A stretch of 64,000 bases of DNA from Hyphomonadaceae bacterium UBA7672 (GTDB lineage: Bacteria; Pseudomonadota; Alphaproteobacteria; Caulobacterales; Hyphomonadaceae), in assembly GCA_002483135.1 (NCBI GenBank), contig DLHI01000005.1:62001-126000 (forward strand), written 5' to 3'. The translations under genes and the position numbers were made by a program. Each line of letters starts with the position of its first letter. The first letter of the stretch is position 1. Shown here piece by piece: positions 24,402 through 33,448 of this stretch. The notes beneath the pieces were generated by a model. It saw nothing but the letters and a program-made list of their open reading frames with translations, did not search any database and had not been told where the DNA came from.

Positions 24402-25745
24402 CTACTTCTTCATCCCGAGGAATTTCTCGAGCCAGTGGATGTCGTAGTCGCCCTTGGCGACGTCTTCATTGCTGGCGAGGCGGCGATGCAGCGGCAGGGT
24501 GGTCTCGACGCCGGCGACGACGGTTTCATCGAGGGCGCGGCGCAGGCGGGCGAGGGCTTCCTTGCGGGTCGGTGCGTGGACGATGAGCTTGCCGATCAGG
24601 CTGTCGTAGTGCGGCGGCACGCGATAGCCGGCGTAGGCCGCGCTATCGAGACGGACGCCCAGGCCGCCGGGCGCGTGGAAATCGGAGATCAGGCCGGGGG
24701 ACGGCGCGAAGGTTTCCGGGTTCTCGGCGTTGATGCGGCATTCGATGGCGTGGCCGTGGAAGATGACGTCCTTCTGCGTCAGCGAGAGCTTCTCGCCGGC
24801 GGCGATGCGGATCTGTTCCTGCACGAGATCGACATCGGTGATCATCTCGGTGACGGGGTGTTCGACCTGAAGGCGTGTGTTCATTTCGATGAAGTAGAAC
24901 TCGCCATTCTCGTAGAGGAATTCGATCGTGCCGACGCCGAGATAGCCGAGCTTCTTGATGGCCGTGGTAACTGTCTTGCCGATGGCGGCGCGGGCGGCAT
25001 CGTTGATGACGGGCGAGGGGGCTTCCTCGAATACCTTCTGGTGGCGGCGCTGCAGCGAGCAGTCGCGTTCACCGAGATGGATGACGTTACCGTGGCTGTC
25101 GGCGACGACCTGGATCTCGATATGACGCGGCTTCTGGAGATATTTCTCCATGTAGACGGCATCGTTGCCGAAGGCAGTCTTCGCCTCCGTGCGGGCGGAC
25201 ATGAAGGCGAGTTCGAGATCGTCAGGCGTCAGCGCGACCTTCATGCCGCGTCCGCCGCCGCCGGCGGTCGCCTTGATGAGCACGGGATAGCCGATGCGTT
25301 CGGCATTGGCCTTGGCGCTTTCGAGACCGGGCACTTCGCCGTCGGAGCCGGGGACGACGGGGACGCCAGCGGTCTGGATTGCATCCTTCGCCGTGATCTT
25401 GTCGCCCATCATCCGGATGTGTTCGGGCTTGGGACCGATGAAGGTGATGCCGGACTTTTCGACGATCTCGGCGAACTTGGCGTTCTCGGAGAGGAAGCCG
25501 TAGCCGGGGTGGATCGCCTGCGCGCCGGTGATCTTGGCGGCGGTGATGATTGCGGGGATGTTGAGATAAGACTTGGGCGACGGCGCCGGGCCGACGCAGA
25601 CGCTTTCATCCGCGAGGCGGACGTGCATGGCGTTGCGGTCTGCTTCCGAATGGATGGCGACCGTGGAGATGCCCATCTCCTTGCACGCGCGGTGGACGCG
25701 GAGAGCGATCTCGCCGCGGTTCGCAATGAGGATTTTCTCGAACAT
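24402..25745 (-). CDS. accC: Biotin carboxylase subunit of acetyl-CoA carboxylase
   Basis: 447 residues, normal length. KILIANRGEIALRVHRACKE is the N-terminal Rossmann-like start. KATAGGGGRGMKV is the ATP-grasp glycine loop. FIEMNTRLQVEHPVTEM contains the catalytic Glu/Arg/metal ligands. It carboxylates biotin on AccB in the first step of fatty acid synthesis. The gene is seven bases downstream of accB, so they are co-expressed. Confidence 0.97.
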   Translation of the reverse strand: MFEKILIANRGEIALRVHRACKEMGISTVAIHSEADRNAMHVRLADESVCVGPAPSPKSYLNIPAIITAAKITGAQAIHPGYGFLSENAKFAEIVEKSGITFIGPKPEHIRMMGDKITAKDAIQTAGVPVVPGSDGEVPGLESAKANAERIGYPVLIKATAGGGGRGMKVALTPDDLELAFMSARTEAKTAFGNDAVYMEKYLQKPRHIEIQVVADSHGNVIHLGERDCSLQRRHQKVFEEAPSPVINDAARAAIGKTVTTAIKKLGYLGVGTIEFLYENGEFYFIEMNTRLQVEHPVTEMITDVDLVQEQIRIAAGEKLSLTQKDVIFHGHAIECRINAENPETFAPSPGLISDFHAPGGLGVRLDSAAYAGYRVPPHYDSLIGKLIVHAPTRKEALARLRRALDETVVAGVETTLPLHRRLASNEDVAKGDYDIHWLEKFLGMKK

Positions 25746-25752
25746 CGGTTGG

Positions 25753-26238
25753 CTACTCGATGATGACGAGGGGCTCGCCGAACTCGACCGGCTGCTGGTT
25801 GTCGATCAGGATCTGCGTGACTTTGCCGGCGCGCGGGGCGGTGACGGGGTTGAAGGTCTTCATCGCTTCGATCAGCAGGAGCGTCTGGCCGCCGGACACG
25901 TTGTCGCCGACCGCGATGAACTTCTTCGCGCCTTCCTCGGCCTGGAGATAGACGGTGCCCACCATGGGAGACTTCACGGCGCCCGGATGATCACGCAGCG
26001 ACCCCTTGGCGGTGGGAGCAGCAGCGGCTGCAGTCGCCGCAGGAGCTGCAGCGGCGGCGACAGGAGCGGGCGCATAAGCGACGTGCGCAGCGGCGACGGC
26101 CGGCTTCACGACCTTGATGCGCGTGCCGCCTTGTTCGATCTCGATCTCTCCGAGATCAGCTTCACGCAGGATGGCGGCGAGTTCCCGGATCAAACCGGTG
26201 TCGAACCGGCCATTCTTTTCGGAAGGCTTGTCGGCCAT
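25753..26238 (-). CDS. accB: Biotin carboxyl carrier protein (AccB)
   Basis: 161 residues. The N-terminal part includes LAAILREADLGEIEIEQGG. A long Ala/Pro linker (about 48-80) leads to the biotinyl domain, with the biotinylation motif IEAMKTFN at Lys127. It carries biotin between AccC and the carboxyltransferase. It lies 5 bp after aroQ and 7 bp before accC. Confidence 0.96.
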   Translation of the reverse strand: MADKPSEKNGRFDTGLIRELAAILREADLGEIEIEQGGTRIKVVKPAVAAAHVAYAPAPVAAAAAPAATAAAAAPTAKGSLRDHPGAVKSPMVGTVYLQAEEGAKKFIAVGDNVSGGQTLLLIEAMKTFNPVTAPRAGKVTQILIDNQQPVEFGEPLVIIE

Positions 26239-26243
26239 GGGCG

Positions 26244-26693
26244 TCAGACTTTCTTCTTTGTAGCAAGAGCGACCGCTGCCTCGATGGCGAGGCGGTAGCC
26301 CAAGGGACCGAAGCCGGCGATGACGCCGGAAGCGGCAGGGGACACCAGGCTCTTGTGCCTGAAATCTTCCCGGTTCCCGGGATTGCTGAGATGCACTTCC
26401 ACGACAGGAATGGTCAACACCTTGAGCGCGTCGTGGAGCGCGACCGAGGTGTGTGTATAGCCGCCCGCGTTTATGACCACGGCGGTAGCCTGTCTACGTG
26501 CTTCCTGCACCCAATCCACAAGCTCGCCCTCGTGGTTGGACTGGCGGAAAACCACGGTTGCCCCGAGGGGCGCCGCTGCTGCCTGCGCCAGTTTTTCGAG
26601 GTCGGCGAGGGTGGCCGTGCCGTAGATGGCCGGCTCGCGCTCGCCCAGGAGGTTGAGGTTGGGGCCGTTCAGGACGTAGATGGTCAGGCTCAT
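26244..26693 (-). CDS. aroQ: 3-dehydroquinate dehydratase, type II
   Basis: 149 residues. VLNGPNLNLLGEREPAIYG has the catalytic Tyr region, VVINAGGYTHTSVALHDAL the second active-site segment, and VEVHLSNPGNRE binds substrate. It catalyses the third step of the shikimate pathway. It is first in the aroQ-accB-accC operon, an arrangement common in proteobacteria. Confidence 0.96.
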   Translation of the reverse strand: MSLTIYVLNGPNLNLLGEREPAIYGTATLADLEKLAQAAAAPLGATVVFRQSNHEGELVDWVQEARRQATAVVINAGGYTHTSVALHDALKVLTIPVVEVHLSNPGNREDFRHKSLVSPAASGVIAGFGPLGYRLAIEAAVALATKKKV

Positions 26694-26823
26694 ACGTGAT
26701 GCCTAGTTGAGATCGGTTCGCAACGCGATCCCCCTCCGCGCGGCGAGGAATGAATAGGCGAATCCCGAGCGGGATCAAATGCCTGAGACGATGAAATACC
26801 CGGGATTTGGCGCGAGTTTGGCC

Positions 26824-27024
26824 ATGAAGCTCTTTGTGAACGGCGAGGCGGCCGAAATGCCTGAAGGCGCGACAGTTGCCGCGTTGCTGGAACAGCTTGG
26901 CCTGCCGCAAAAGGGCGTGGCCGTGGAGCGGAACCGTGAGATCGTTCCAAAGTCGGCCTATTGGGAGACCCGGCTGGCCGAGGGCGACCGGATCGAGATC
27001 GTGCAGTTCGTGGGGGGTGGGTGA
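26824..27024 (+). CDS. thiS: Thiamine sulfur-carrier protein ThiS
   Basis: 66 residues. MKLFVNGEAAEMPEGATVAA starts a ubiquitin-like fold. The C-terminus EIVQFVGGG supplies the Gly-Gly tail that is adenylated by ThiF and thiocarboxylated. I prefer this ATG over one 45 bases upstream because it begins exactly at the conserved domain. Its TGA overlaps the next ATG. The thiG gene follows after one intervening gene; no thiO, thiE or thiF is in view. Confidence 0.9.
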   Translation: MKLFVNGEAAEMPEGATVAALLEQLGLPQKGVAVERNREIVPKSAYWETRLAEGDRIEIVQFVGGG

Positions 27025-27416
27025 TGGGACGCGAGCAGGAAGCATGGTTCCAGAACACCCAGCTGGTCGCAGAGCTTTATAGCGACTGGATAGAACGCAT
27101 GACGACGCCTTCCGCCCGGCCACTCTCACCGGACGAGTGGATCGGGTTTCGCGCAATCGACTATGTGGTTCAGATGGAGACCGGCGGGATCTACGGACTG
27201 GTTGATCCCGGAAGCGATAGCGAAACATACGAGACCGTCAGCGCTTTCGAAACGCTCGGATTGGATCGCTACGCAAAGGACTTGAGGCAGGCGTTGGAGG
27301 CCAACAAGGAGTGGGACGATCTGGAGGCTGCGCTTTGTGAAATTTCCTCGGCCTTCGATGGGAGGGAGGAAATTGAAGCAGCCATGTTTGCATACCTCCG
27401 ACAACGGATGAGCTAA
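27024..27416 (+). CDS. Hypothetical protein between thiS and thiG (possibly DUF4375/DMP19-like)
   Basis: 130 residues, acidic and soluble. The middle part (WIGFRAIDYVVQMETGGIYG, then ETVSAFETLGLDRYAKDLRQ) is reminiscent of the DMP19/DUF4375 family, where a Gly-Gly turn is followed by an alternating helix pair. It overlaps thiS by one base (GTGATG) and ends 38 bp before thiG, so it is probably co-translated with thiS. No link to thiamine synthesis is known to me; the family assignment is tentative. Confidence 0.55.
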   Translation: MGREQEAWFQNTQLVAELYSDWIERMTTPSARPLSPDEWIGFRAIDYVVQMETGGIYGLVDPGSDSETYETVSAFETLGLDRYAKDLRQALEANKEWDDLEAALCEISSAFDGREEIEAAMFAYLRQRMS

Positions 27417-27454
27417 TAGCCCGGCGTCGATGAAACGATTTCGAAGTGAGTAGG

Positions 27455-28225
27455 ATGTCTGACCAACTGATCATCGCCGGCAAGGCATACAATTCCCGCC
27501 TCATCGTGGGCACGGGCAAGTACGCCACTTACGCGCAGAACGCGGAGGCCGCAGAGGCTGCGGGCGCCGAGATCGTGACGGTGGCGTTGCGGCGGGTGAA
27601 TGTGGCGGACAAGGGATCGGATCGGCTGATCGATCACCTTGATCCGAAGAAGTTCACCTACCTGCCGAATACGGCGGGGTGCTTCACGGGCGAGGATGCG
27701 GTGCGCACGTTGCGGCTGGCGCGTGAGGCGGGCGGGTGGAGCCTCGTGAAGCTGGAGGTGCTGTCCAACACGGCGCACCTTTATCCGGACATGATCGAGA
27801 CGCTGCGCGCGACCGAGATGCTGGTGAAGGATGGTTTCGACGTGATGGTGTATTGCACCGATGACGTCGTGTTTGCGAAGCGGCTGGAAGAGGCGGGGGC
27901 GGCGGCGATCATGCCGGCGGCGTCGCCGATTGGGTCGGGACTGGGCATCCAGAACCGCGTGAATATCAGGCTTATTGTCGAACAAGCCAAAGTCCCGGTG
28001 CTGGTCGATGCGGGCGTGGGCACGGCGTCGGATGCCACCATTGCGATGGAGTTGGGCTGCGATGCAGTGATCGCGAATACGGCGATTGCGGCGGCGAAAG
28101 ACCCGATCGGCATGGCGCGCGCGATGAAGCACGCAGTGATCGCGGGGCGCGAAGCTTATCTCGCCGGGCGCATGGCGAAGAAGATGTATGCCGATCCGTC
28201 CAGCCCGCTGGGGGGGCTGATCTAG
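27455..28225 (+). CDS. thiG: Thiazole synthase ThiG
   Basis: 256 residues. LIVGTGKYATYAQNAEAAEA, WSLVKLEVLSNTAHLYPDM with the Schiff-base lysine, PAASPIGSGLGIQN and VLVDAGVGTASDATIAMELG are all ThiG signatures. It builds the thiazole phosphate from DXP, dehydroglycine and ThiS thiocarboxylate. An upstream in-frame GTG at 27446 would add three residues; the ATG at 27455 is chosen. It converges on the DsbA-like gene with a 3-bp gap. Confidence 0.94.
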   Translation: MSDQLIIAGKAYNSRLIVGTGKYATYAQNAEAAEAAGAEIVTVALRRVNVADKGSDRLIDHLDPKKFTYLPNTAGCFTGEDAVRTLRLAREAGGWSLVKLEVLSNTAHLYPDMIETLRATEMLVKDGFDVMVYCTDDVVFAKRLEEAGAAAIMPAASPIGSGLGIQNRVNIRLIVEQAKVPVLVDAGVGTASDATIAMELGCDAVIANTAIAAAKDPIGMARAMKHAVIAGREAYLAGRMAKKMYADPSSPLGGLI

Positions 28226-28228
28226 CGG

Positions 28229-28984
28229 CTACTTCTTGTCCTTCAGTTCGGCGCGCTTGGCTTCGACGAGGGACTTCAAAGCCTCCACGTCAGCGCCGCC
28301 GGGAACATAGGTGCCGTTGACGAGCAAGGCGGGGGTGCCATTGACGCCGGACTCGCGCGCCTCCGCTTCGTAGCGCGCGATCTGAGCGGCGACCTCGGGG
28401 CTCGCCATGTCCTTTTTCCAGCGCGCGATATCCAGGCCGAGCGTGCGGGCAACGGACTCCACGTATTCGGGCGTGCGGGCATTCGCGGGCGCGGCCATCA
28501 GCGCAAGATGCATCTCGCGGTATTTGCCTTGGCGCTGGGCGGCGAGCGCCGCGCGAGAAGGAGCGCCGTCAGCATTGCCCTGCCAGTGCAGTTCCTTGAA
28601 CACCACGCGCGTGTCGCCGCGACGATCGTCGGCCAGTTCGACGACCGTGGGAAGCGCGCGTTTGCAGAAACCGCAATCGTAGTCGGTGAACTCGATGATG
28701 GTGATCGGCGCGTCCTTGCGCCCGATGTAGGGGTCGTCCTTGGCGGATGCGAGGAGCTTGTCCCAGGCCGCTTCCACCTTCACAGCCTGCTCCATGGCGG
28801 CTTTTACCTGATAGGCGCTCTGCATCTCGAACAGGATTTCGGGTTCGCGCAGCAGGTATTCGCGGACGATCGCTTCGACGTCGGCTTTCGCCATCTTGTC
28901 GATGGAGTCCGGTGCGGAGCTCCCGGCGGGGCTGCAGGCGGCAAGGCCGACGGCGGCCGAGAGGGAAAGCAGGAAAGCACGCAT
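28229..28984 (-). CDS. DsbA-family thiol-disulfide oxidoreductase lipoprotein
   Basis: 251 residues from the ATG at 28984, with AGGA eight bases upstream. A lipobox (VGLAAC, Cys17) suggests membrane anchoring. A helical N-domain with YLLREPEILFEMQSAYQVKA is typical of Com1/ScsC-like proteins and precedes the thioredoxin fold. The active site is FTDYDCGFCKRA with Cys104 and Cys107, and the cis-Pro loop is NGTPALLVNG. It probably oxidises or isomerises envelope disulfides. Confidence 0.9.
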   Translation of the reverse strand: MRAFLLSLSAAVGLAACSPAGSSAPDSIDKMAKADVEAIVREYLLREPEILFEMQSAYQVKAAMEQAVKVEAAWDKLLASAKDDPYIGRKDAPITIIEFTDYDCGFCKRALPTVVELADDRRGDTRVVFKELHWQGNADGAPSRAALAAQRQGKYREMHLALMAAPANARTPEYVESVARTLGLDIARWKKDMASPEVAAQIARYEAEARESGVNGTPALLVNGTYVPGGADVEALKSLVEAKRAELKDKK

Positions 28985-29062
28985 GGAAATCATCCTGTCA
29001 GCCGATGCTGGCCGAACCGTTAAGCCCGACATAAGGCGTGCGCTGTCCGGAATCCAGCATCA

Positions 29063-30451
29063 CTATTGCGTTTGGAGCGCCATGCCCGAGAACCCGCCGC
29101 GGCTGCTGCCGCGCGGGCGATTACGCGGGTCGGACAGGGCCATGATGTCGTCGGCGCGCTGGCCGTTGGGGGTCTCGAGGGTCAGCTTGTCGCGTGCGCG
29201 CGTGGCGAAGACGAAGGCGCGCGACAGGTCGCCGCGATAATAGGCCTCCTCGGCGGTTGCGAGGTCGGCGTCGCCGATGCGGCCCTGGCGTGCATAGACG
29301 ACGGCCAGCTGGTTCCAGGCGAAGGAGTTGTCATGCTCCAGATGGAGCGCGTCCTGCAGCAAGCCCTCGGCCTCCTCAAGGTCCGCGTCGTCCTTCGTGC
29401 CGATAAGCGAACGGGCGAGGTTAACCTTCAGGAGGGCGTGCTGTGGCGCCAGTTCGACCGACCGGCGGTGATCGGGAACCGACTCGGCCGCGCGGCCGCT
29501 CTCGAACAGGATCTGCCCCTTGAGTTCGTGGAAGTAGGGGTTGTCCGGCTGGATCGAGATCAGCTCGTCGGTGAGCGTGAGCGAGAGCTTGATGTCGACG
29601 GCGCGATAGGCGGCGATGGCGCGGGCATACTTGGCGGGCAGACTTTGATCAGTTGCCGGATACCGCGAAGCGACGCGGTTGGCAGGTCCGATGAAGCCGA
29701 CCAGCTTGGCCTTCATCATCGCCAGCTGCTCGATGTCATGCTCGCTCTGCGGATGAGATTTGGCGGTGACTTCCTTGGCGCGCCGCGAAAGAGCGGCGAT
29801 GCGATCGCTCGAAATCGGGTGGGAACGGAAATACGGGTCACGGCGAGATTCCGACATCAGTTCCTGATACCGAAAGTTTTCCATGAACGAGACGAGGCCG
29901 TCGGCTGACTGGCCGGTCTTCTCGAGGAAGGTGAGGCCGTACTGGTCGGCGGCGCTTTCTTCCACGCGCGTAAATTTGAAAATGGTCATCAGGCCGAACT
30001 GCGGGGCCGAGCCGAAGAGGGCGAGGGCCGCGTCGGGCGCGCCGGCGAAGAGAGCGAGCGCGCCAAGGCCCATGGTGATCAGCGAGGTGCCCGACGCGGC
30101 GCCCATGGCGGCCTCGCGTGTCACGCTGTGGCCGCCTGCGATGTGACCCGTCTCGTGCGCGATAACGCCCTTGAGTTCTTCAGGTGTACGCGACTCCATG
30201 ATGAGGCCGGTGTGCAGGAACATGTTCTGCCCCGCCGCCACGAAAGCGTTCAACGTGTCATCCTGCACGATGTAGATGTTGACGTCGGACGGCTTCAGGC
30301 CAGCGGCTTCAAATAGCGGGTCAGCGTAGCCGCGCAGGATCTGCTCGATCTCGGCGTCGCGGATCAGGCCCTGAGCGGACGCGGTCAGTGGCGCGGTGAG
30401 CGCGAGCATGGCCGTGGCCAGCGCGGGCAGGACGTTTTTCAGCAAGCCCAT
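29063..30451 (-). CDS. M48-family metalloprotease with TPR repeats (BepA-like)
   Basis: 462 residues from the ATG at 30451 (GGAG seven bases upstream). There is a signal peptide to about residue 27. The zinc site is HETGH at 99-103, and the third ligand lies in FTRVEESAADQYG. The C-terminal half contains TPR repeats (YFHELKGQILFESGRAAES, HALLKVNLARSLIG, SFAWNQLAVVYARQGRIGDA). BepA-type periplasmic proteases help assemble or degrade outer-membrane proteins such as LptD. The gene precedes rne in this lineage. Confidence 0.92.
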   Translation of the reverse strand: MGLLKNVLPALATAMLALTAPLTASAQGLIRDAEIEQILRGYADPLFEAAGLKPSDVNIYIVQDDTLNAFVAAGQNMFLHTGLIMESRTPEELKGVIAHETGHIAGGHSVTREAAMGAASGTSLITMGLGALALFAGAPDAALALFGSAPQFGLMTIFKFTRVEESAADQYGLTFLEKTGQSADGLVSFMENFRYQELMSESRRDPYFRSHPISSDRIAALSRRAKEVTAKSHPQSEHDIEQLAMMKAKLVGFIGPANRVASRYPATDQSLPAKYARAIAAYRAVDIKLSLTLTDELISIQPDNPYFHELKGQILFESGRAAESVPDHRRSVELAPQHALLKVNLARSLIGTKDDADLEEAEGLLQDALHLEHDNSFAWNQLAVVYARQGRIGDADLATAEEAYYRGDLSRAFVFATRARDKLTLETPNGQRADDIMALSDPRNRPRGSSRGGFSGMALQTQ

Positions 30452-30583
30452 TCCGGCACTCCATCGATCAACCGCCCAGCCCACGGCAAACCCGACCGTT
30501 CGCACCCTATCCAGATGGACAGGGCAAGCAAAGGCGCCGACGCCGTGACTAGTCCAGCCTGGCGCAGGTCAGCGCGAGGGGAA

Positions 30584-33097
30584 TCAGCCGGTCTTGCGGC
30601 GGTTCCACCACCCTGACTTGCGCGGGGCCTTGTCCGCCGCCGGCTCATCCGTCGATGGCGCGCCGTGAATTGCGTGCCAGCGTGCTTCGGCAGCAGCGTC
30701 TGCCTTCTGTTGCGATTCACGGTCGGATGCAGATGCGGCGATTTCATGGTCGGCCGGAGTGGCAGCTGCTGGGGCGGGTTCCGGCTCCGGTTCCGGCATG
30801 CGCGGCGGGGCCGGTTGCGCGGCGGGGGTCACCTCGGGGGCGACGTCTGCCTCTGCATCGGCGGGAGCTGCGAACACCGGCGCGGCAGCGATAGGGGCCG
30901 CTTCGATGGGGGCAGCCGGCGCCGCAACTTCCGGTTCAGGTTCTGCAGCGGTGGCGACCAGGAAGGGTGCGGAGGCGATGGCGTCCAGCATCTCGCCGCC
31001 GTCGAAGGCGATGTCCGGGATGCGGTTGCGTTCGCCACGGTCTGCGCCCCGGTCGCGATCTCGACCGCCACGGCGGCGGCGGCGGCCGCCCCGGCCCCGG
31101 CCGTCGTCGCGCTCTTCGTCATCGCGTGCAGCGACAGGCTGGGCTTCTTCGCTGATCTCGGCGCCATCAGCATCCGACTGATCGCGCGGGCGGTCACGGC
31201 CCGGACGACGGCGGCGTCCACCGCGACGGCCGCGTTTGCCGCGGCGGTTGTCTTCATCACCATCGTCTTCGGCGTCGGAGCTGGATTCGTCCTCGCCGTC
31301 GTCGTCGTGATCGTGGTTGTGTCCGTCGTGATCCTCGTCGTCGGAGGAGCCGTCGTCGATGATCTCCTCGTCCTCTTCCTCGATCTCGTCGGGAGCCGGC
31401 GGAGGAAGCGGCTTGAGCTTGCGCAGGTCGATAGGCTGCATCGGGCGCGCCTGAATGACGTTGCCGTCGGCGCGTCCTTCGATGTTGAACGAACCGGTCT
31501 TGAGGTCCTCATCCGCCTCGATGCGCACGACGACGTGGCATTCGCGCTCGATATCGGCGATCGGAGCGCGCTTCTCATTGAGGAGATAGAGCGCAACTTC
31601 GGGCGCGGCCTGGACATGTACCGTCTGGACGCGATCATCGGCGGCGCGAGCCTCGATGGTGCGCAGGAGCTGGATCGCGGCGCTCTCGATGGAGCGAACG
31701 CGGCCGGTGCCGGCGCAATGATCGCAGGGCTCGGAAGACAGTTCCAGCACGCCGGCGCGGCGGCGCTGGCGCGAGATTTCGAACAGGCCGAACTGAGAGA
31801 TGCGGCCCGTCTGAACGCGGGCGCGGTCGATCTTCAGGCAGTCCTTCATCTTCTTTTCGACGGCGCGGTTGTTCTTGCCGTCTTCCATGTCGATGAAGTC
31901 GATGACGATAAGGCCAGCGAGGTCGCGCAGGCGCATCTGGCGGCTGGCTTCCGCAGCGGCTTCCAGGTTGGTCTTCAGTGCGGTGGCCTCGACGTTGCGC
32001 TCGCGCGTGGCCTTGCCGGAGTTCACGTCGATCGCGACGAGGGCTTCGGTCTGGTTGATGACGATGTAGCCGCCGGAGGGCAGGTGGACGGTGGGCGAGT
32101 AGATGCCCTCGAGCTGGTCTTCGACGCCGGTGACGACGAAGAGGGGACCGCCGCCTTCATGCTCCACCACTTTGCGGGTGTGGGACGGCATAAGCATTTT
32201 CACGAAGGTGCGCGCTTCGTTGTAGGCCTCGTCGCCTTCGACGATGATGCGCTCGACATCCTTGTCGTAGAGGTCGCGCACGGCGCGGAGAACAAGGTGG
32301 CCTTCCTCGTGGATGAGGGCTGGCGCCATCGATTCCATCGTCTTGCCGACGATCTGCTGCCAGAGCTTGGTGAGGTATTCGAAGTCGCGGCGCACTTCGG
32401 TCTTGGTGCGCTTGGCGCCTGCGGTGCGGACGATGAGGCCTGCGCCTGACGGAATTTCGAACTCGGAGGTGATCGCCTTCAGGCGCTTGCGGTCCGAGAC
32501 GTTGGTGATCTTGCGGGAGATGCCGCCGCCGCGCGAGGTGTTGGGCATCAAGACGCAGTAGCGGCCGGCGAGCGAAAGATAGGTGGTGAGGGCCGCGCCC
32601 TTGTTGCCGCGCTCTTCCTTGACGACCTGGACCAGCATCACCTGGCGGCGACGGATGACTTCCTGAATCTTGTACTTGCGCTGGAAGAGAGCGGTGCGGC
32701 GCGCCTTCTTGCGTTCCTCGACTTCGTCGGCTTCTTCTTCCTCGTCTGCGCCGCCATTCTCAAGCGCGCCTGTGGGCTCTTCGCCGTCCTCGGCGTCGTC
32801 CTTTGCGATTTCCTCGTCAGCCTCGGCGAGCAGGGCTTCGCGATCCTCTTTGGGGATCTGGTAGTAGTCGGGATGTATTTCAGAGAAGGCGAGGAAGCCG
32901 TGGCGATTGCCACCGTAGTCGACGAACGCCGCCTGCAGCGACGGTTCGACCCGGGTTACCTTGGCGAGATAGATGTTGCCGCGAAGCTGGCGCTTGTTGC
33001 GGGCTTCGAAATCAAAGTCTTCGATCTGCCCGTTGTTGACGACGGCCACCCGGGTCTCCTCCGGGTGGGTCGCGTCGATCAGCATGAGTTTGCTCAT
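30584..33097 (-). CDS. rne: Ribonuclease E
   Basis: 837 residues. The S1 domain is split by an acidic insertion (about 90-130), a feature of alphaproteobacterial RNase E. The catalytic core follows (VAIDVNSGKATRERNVEATA, LAGLIVIDFIDMED) with the zinc link CDHCAGTGR. Beyond ~530 the protein is disordered, with Asp/His-rich and Arg/Gly-rich stretches that likely bind RNA. The last residues are KSGWWNRRKTG; a terminal GWW motif recruits PNPase in Caulobacter. It scaffolds the RNA degradosome. Confidence 0.96.
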   Translation of the reverse strand: MSKLMLIDATHPEETRVAVVNNGQIEDFDFEARNKRQLRGNIYLAKVTRVEPSLQAAFVDYGGNRHGFLAFSEIHPDYYQIPKEDREALLAEADEEIAKDDAEDGEEPTGALENGGADEEEEADEVEERKKARRTALFQRKYKIQEVIRRRQVMLVQVVKEERGNKGAALTTYLSLAGRYCVLMPNTSRGGGISRKITNVSDRKRLKAITSEFEIPSGAGLIVRTAGAKRTKTEVRRDFEYLTKLWQQIVGKTMESMAPALIHEEGHLVLRAVRDLYDKDVERIIVEGDEAYNEARTFVKMLMPSHTRKVVEHEGGGPLFVVTGVEDQLEGIYSPTVHLPSGGYIVINQTEALVAIDVNSGKATRERNVEATALKTNLEAAAEASRQMRLRDLAGLIVIDFIDMEDGKNNRAVEKKMKDCLKIDRARVQTGRISQFGLFEISRQRRRAGVLELSSEPCDHCAGTGRVRSIESAAIQLLRTIEARAADDRVQTVHVQAAPEVALYLLNEKRAPIADIERECHVVVRIEADEDLKTGSFNIEGRADGNVIQARPMQPIDLRKLKPLPPPAPDEIEEEDEEIIDDGSSDDEDHDGHNHDHDDDGEDESSSDAEDDGDEDNRRGKRGRRGGRRRRPGRDRPRDQSDADGAEISEEAQPVAARDDEERDDGRGRGGRRRRRGGRDRDRGADRGERNRIPDIAFDGGEMLDAIASAPFLVATAAEPEPEVAAPAAPIEAAPIAAAPVFAAPADAEADVAPEVTPAAQPAPPRMPEPEPEPAPAAATPADHEIAASASDRESQQKADAAAEARWHAIHGAPSTDEPAADKAPRKSGWWNRRKTG

Positions 33098-33448
33098 GTC
33101 GTAGAACCTCTTTGGCTGGGAGGCGGGCGGCGCGCGTGAGCGCGGCCAGAGCCCGCAAGTGTACGGAATGGATGAGGGACGAGAGGTCTCGGCGTCCGGT
33201 CGGGCTGACTGAATCTCGCGTGATCGCGTTCATAATTGCCCTGGCCAAGGAAGCTGCGTAACCGCAGGCCTCCACTACGCGCGGAACCCTAACGCCCTGA
33301 GCAAAATGGCTTTTTCGGAAGGCCGTCAGCAGGGCGACAAGGCGGGCCATCTCGGCTCGCCTCGTGACTCACCTATGCACGGATTGTGTTAAAAGGGAAA
33401 GAGCGGAGATAGGGTACGTTCCGTACCGTATATTTACCCTGCGTAAAT
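33098..33448. other. 351-bp region upstream of rne
   Basis: On the minus strand this is the promoter and likely long 5' leader of rne, plus the region just downstream of a lipoprotein gene. A hairpin GGTACG-TTC-CGTACC is at 33413-33427, with flanking AGGGTA/TACCCT, but there is no T-run, so it is not a clear terminator. No coding frame is convincing. Confidence 0.45.

Noticed and set aside
26740..26823. Possible TPP riboswitch upstream of thiS (CTGAGA followed by ATACCC)
   Set aside because: Only those short elements are present; the CCTGAT and AATGCCAGCG-like core and the expected pairing are absent.
30665..32449. 594-codon frame opposite rne
   Set aside because: An antisense shadow of the RNase E scaffold and core; hydrophobic runs reflect the complement of Asp/Arg codons.
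33413..33427. Hairpin GGTACG-TTC-CGTACC upstream of rne as terminator
   Set aside because: No T-tract follows on the minus strand; it may be an operator, but nothing supports that either.
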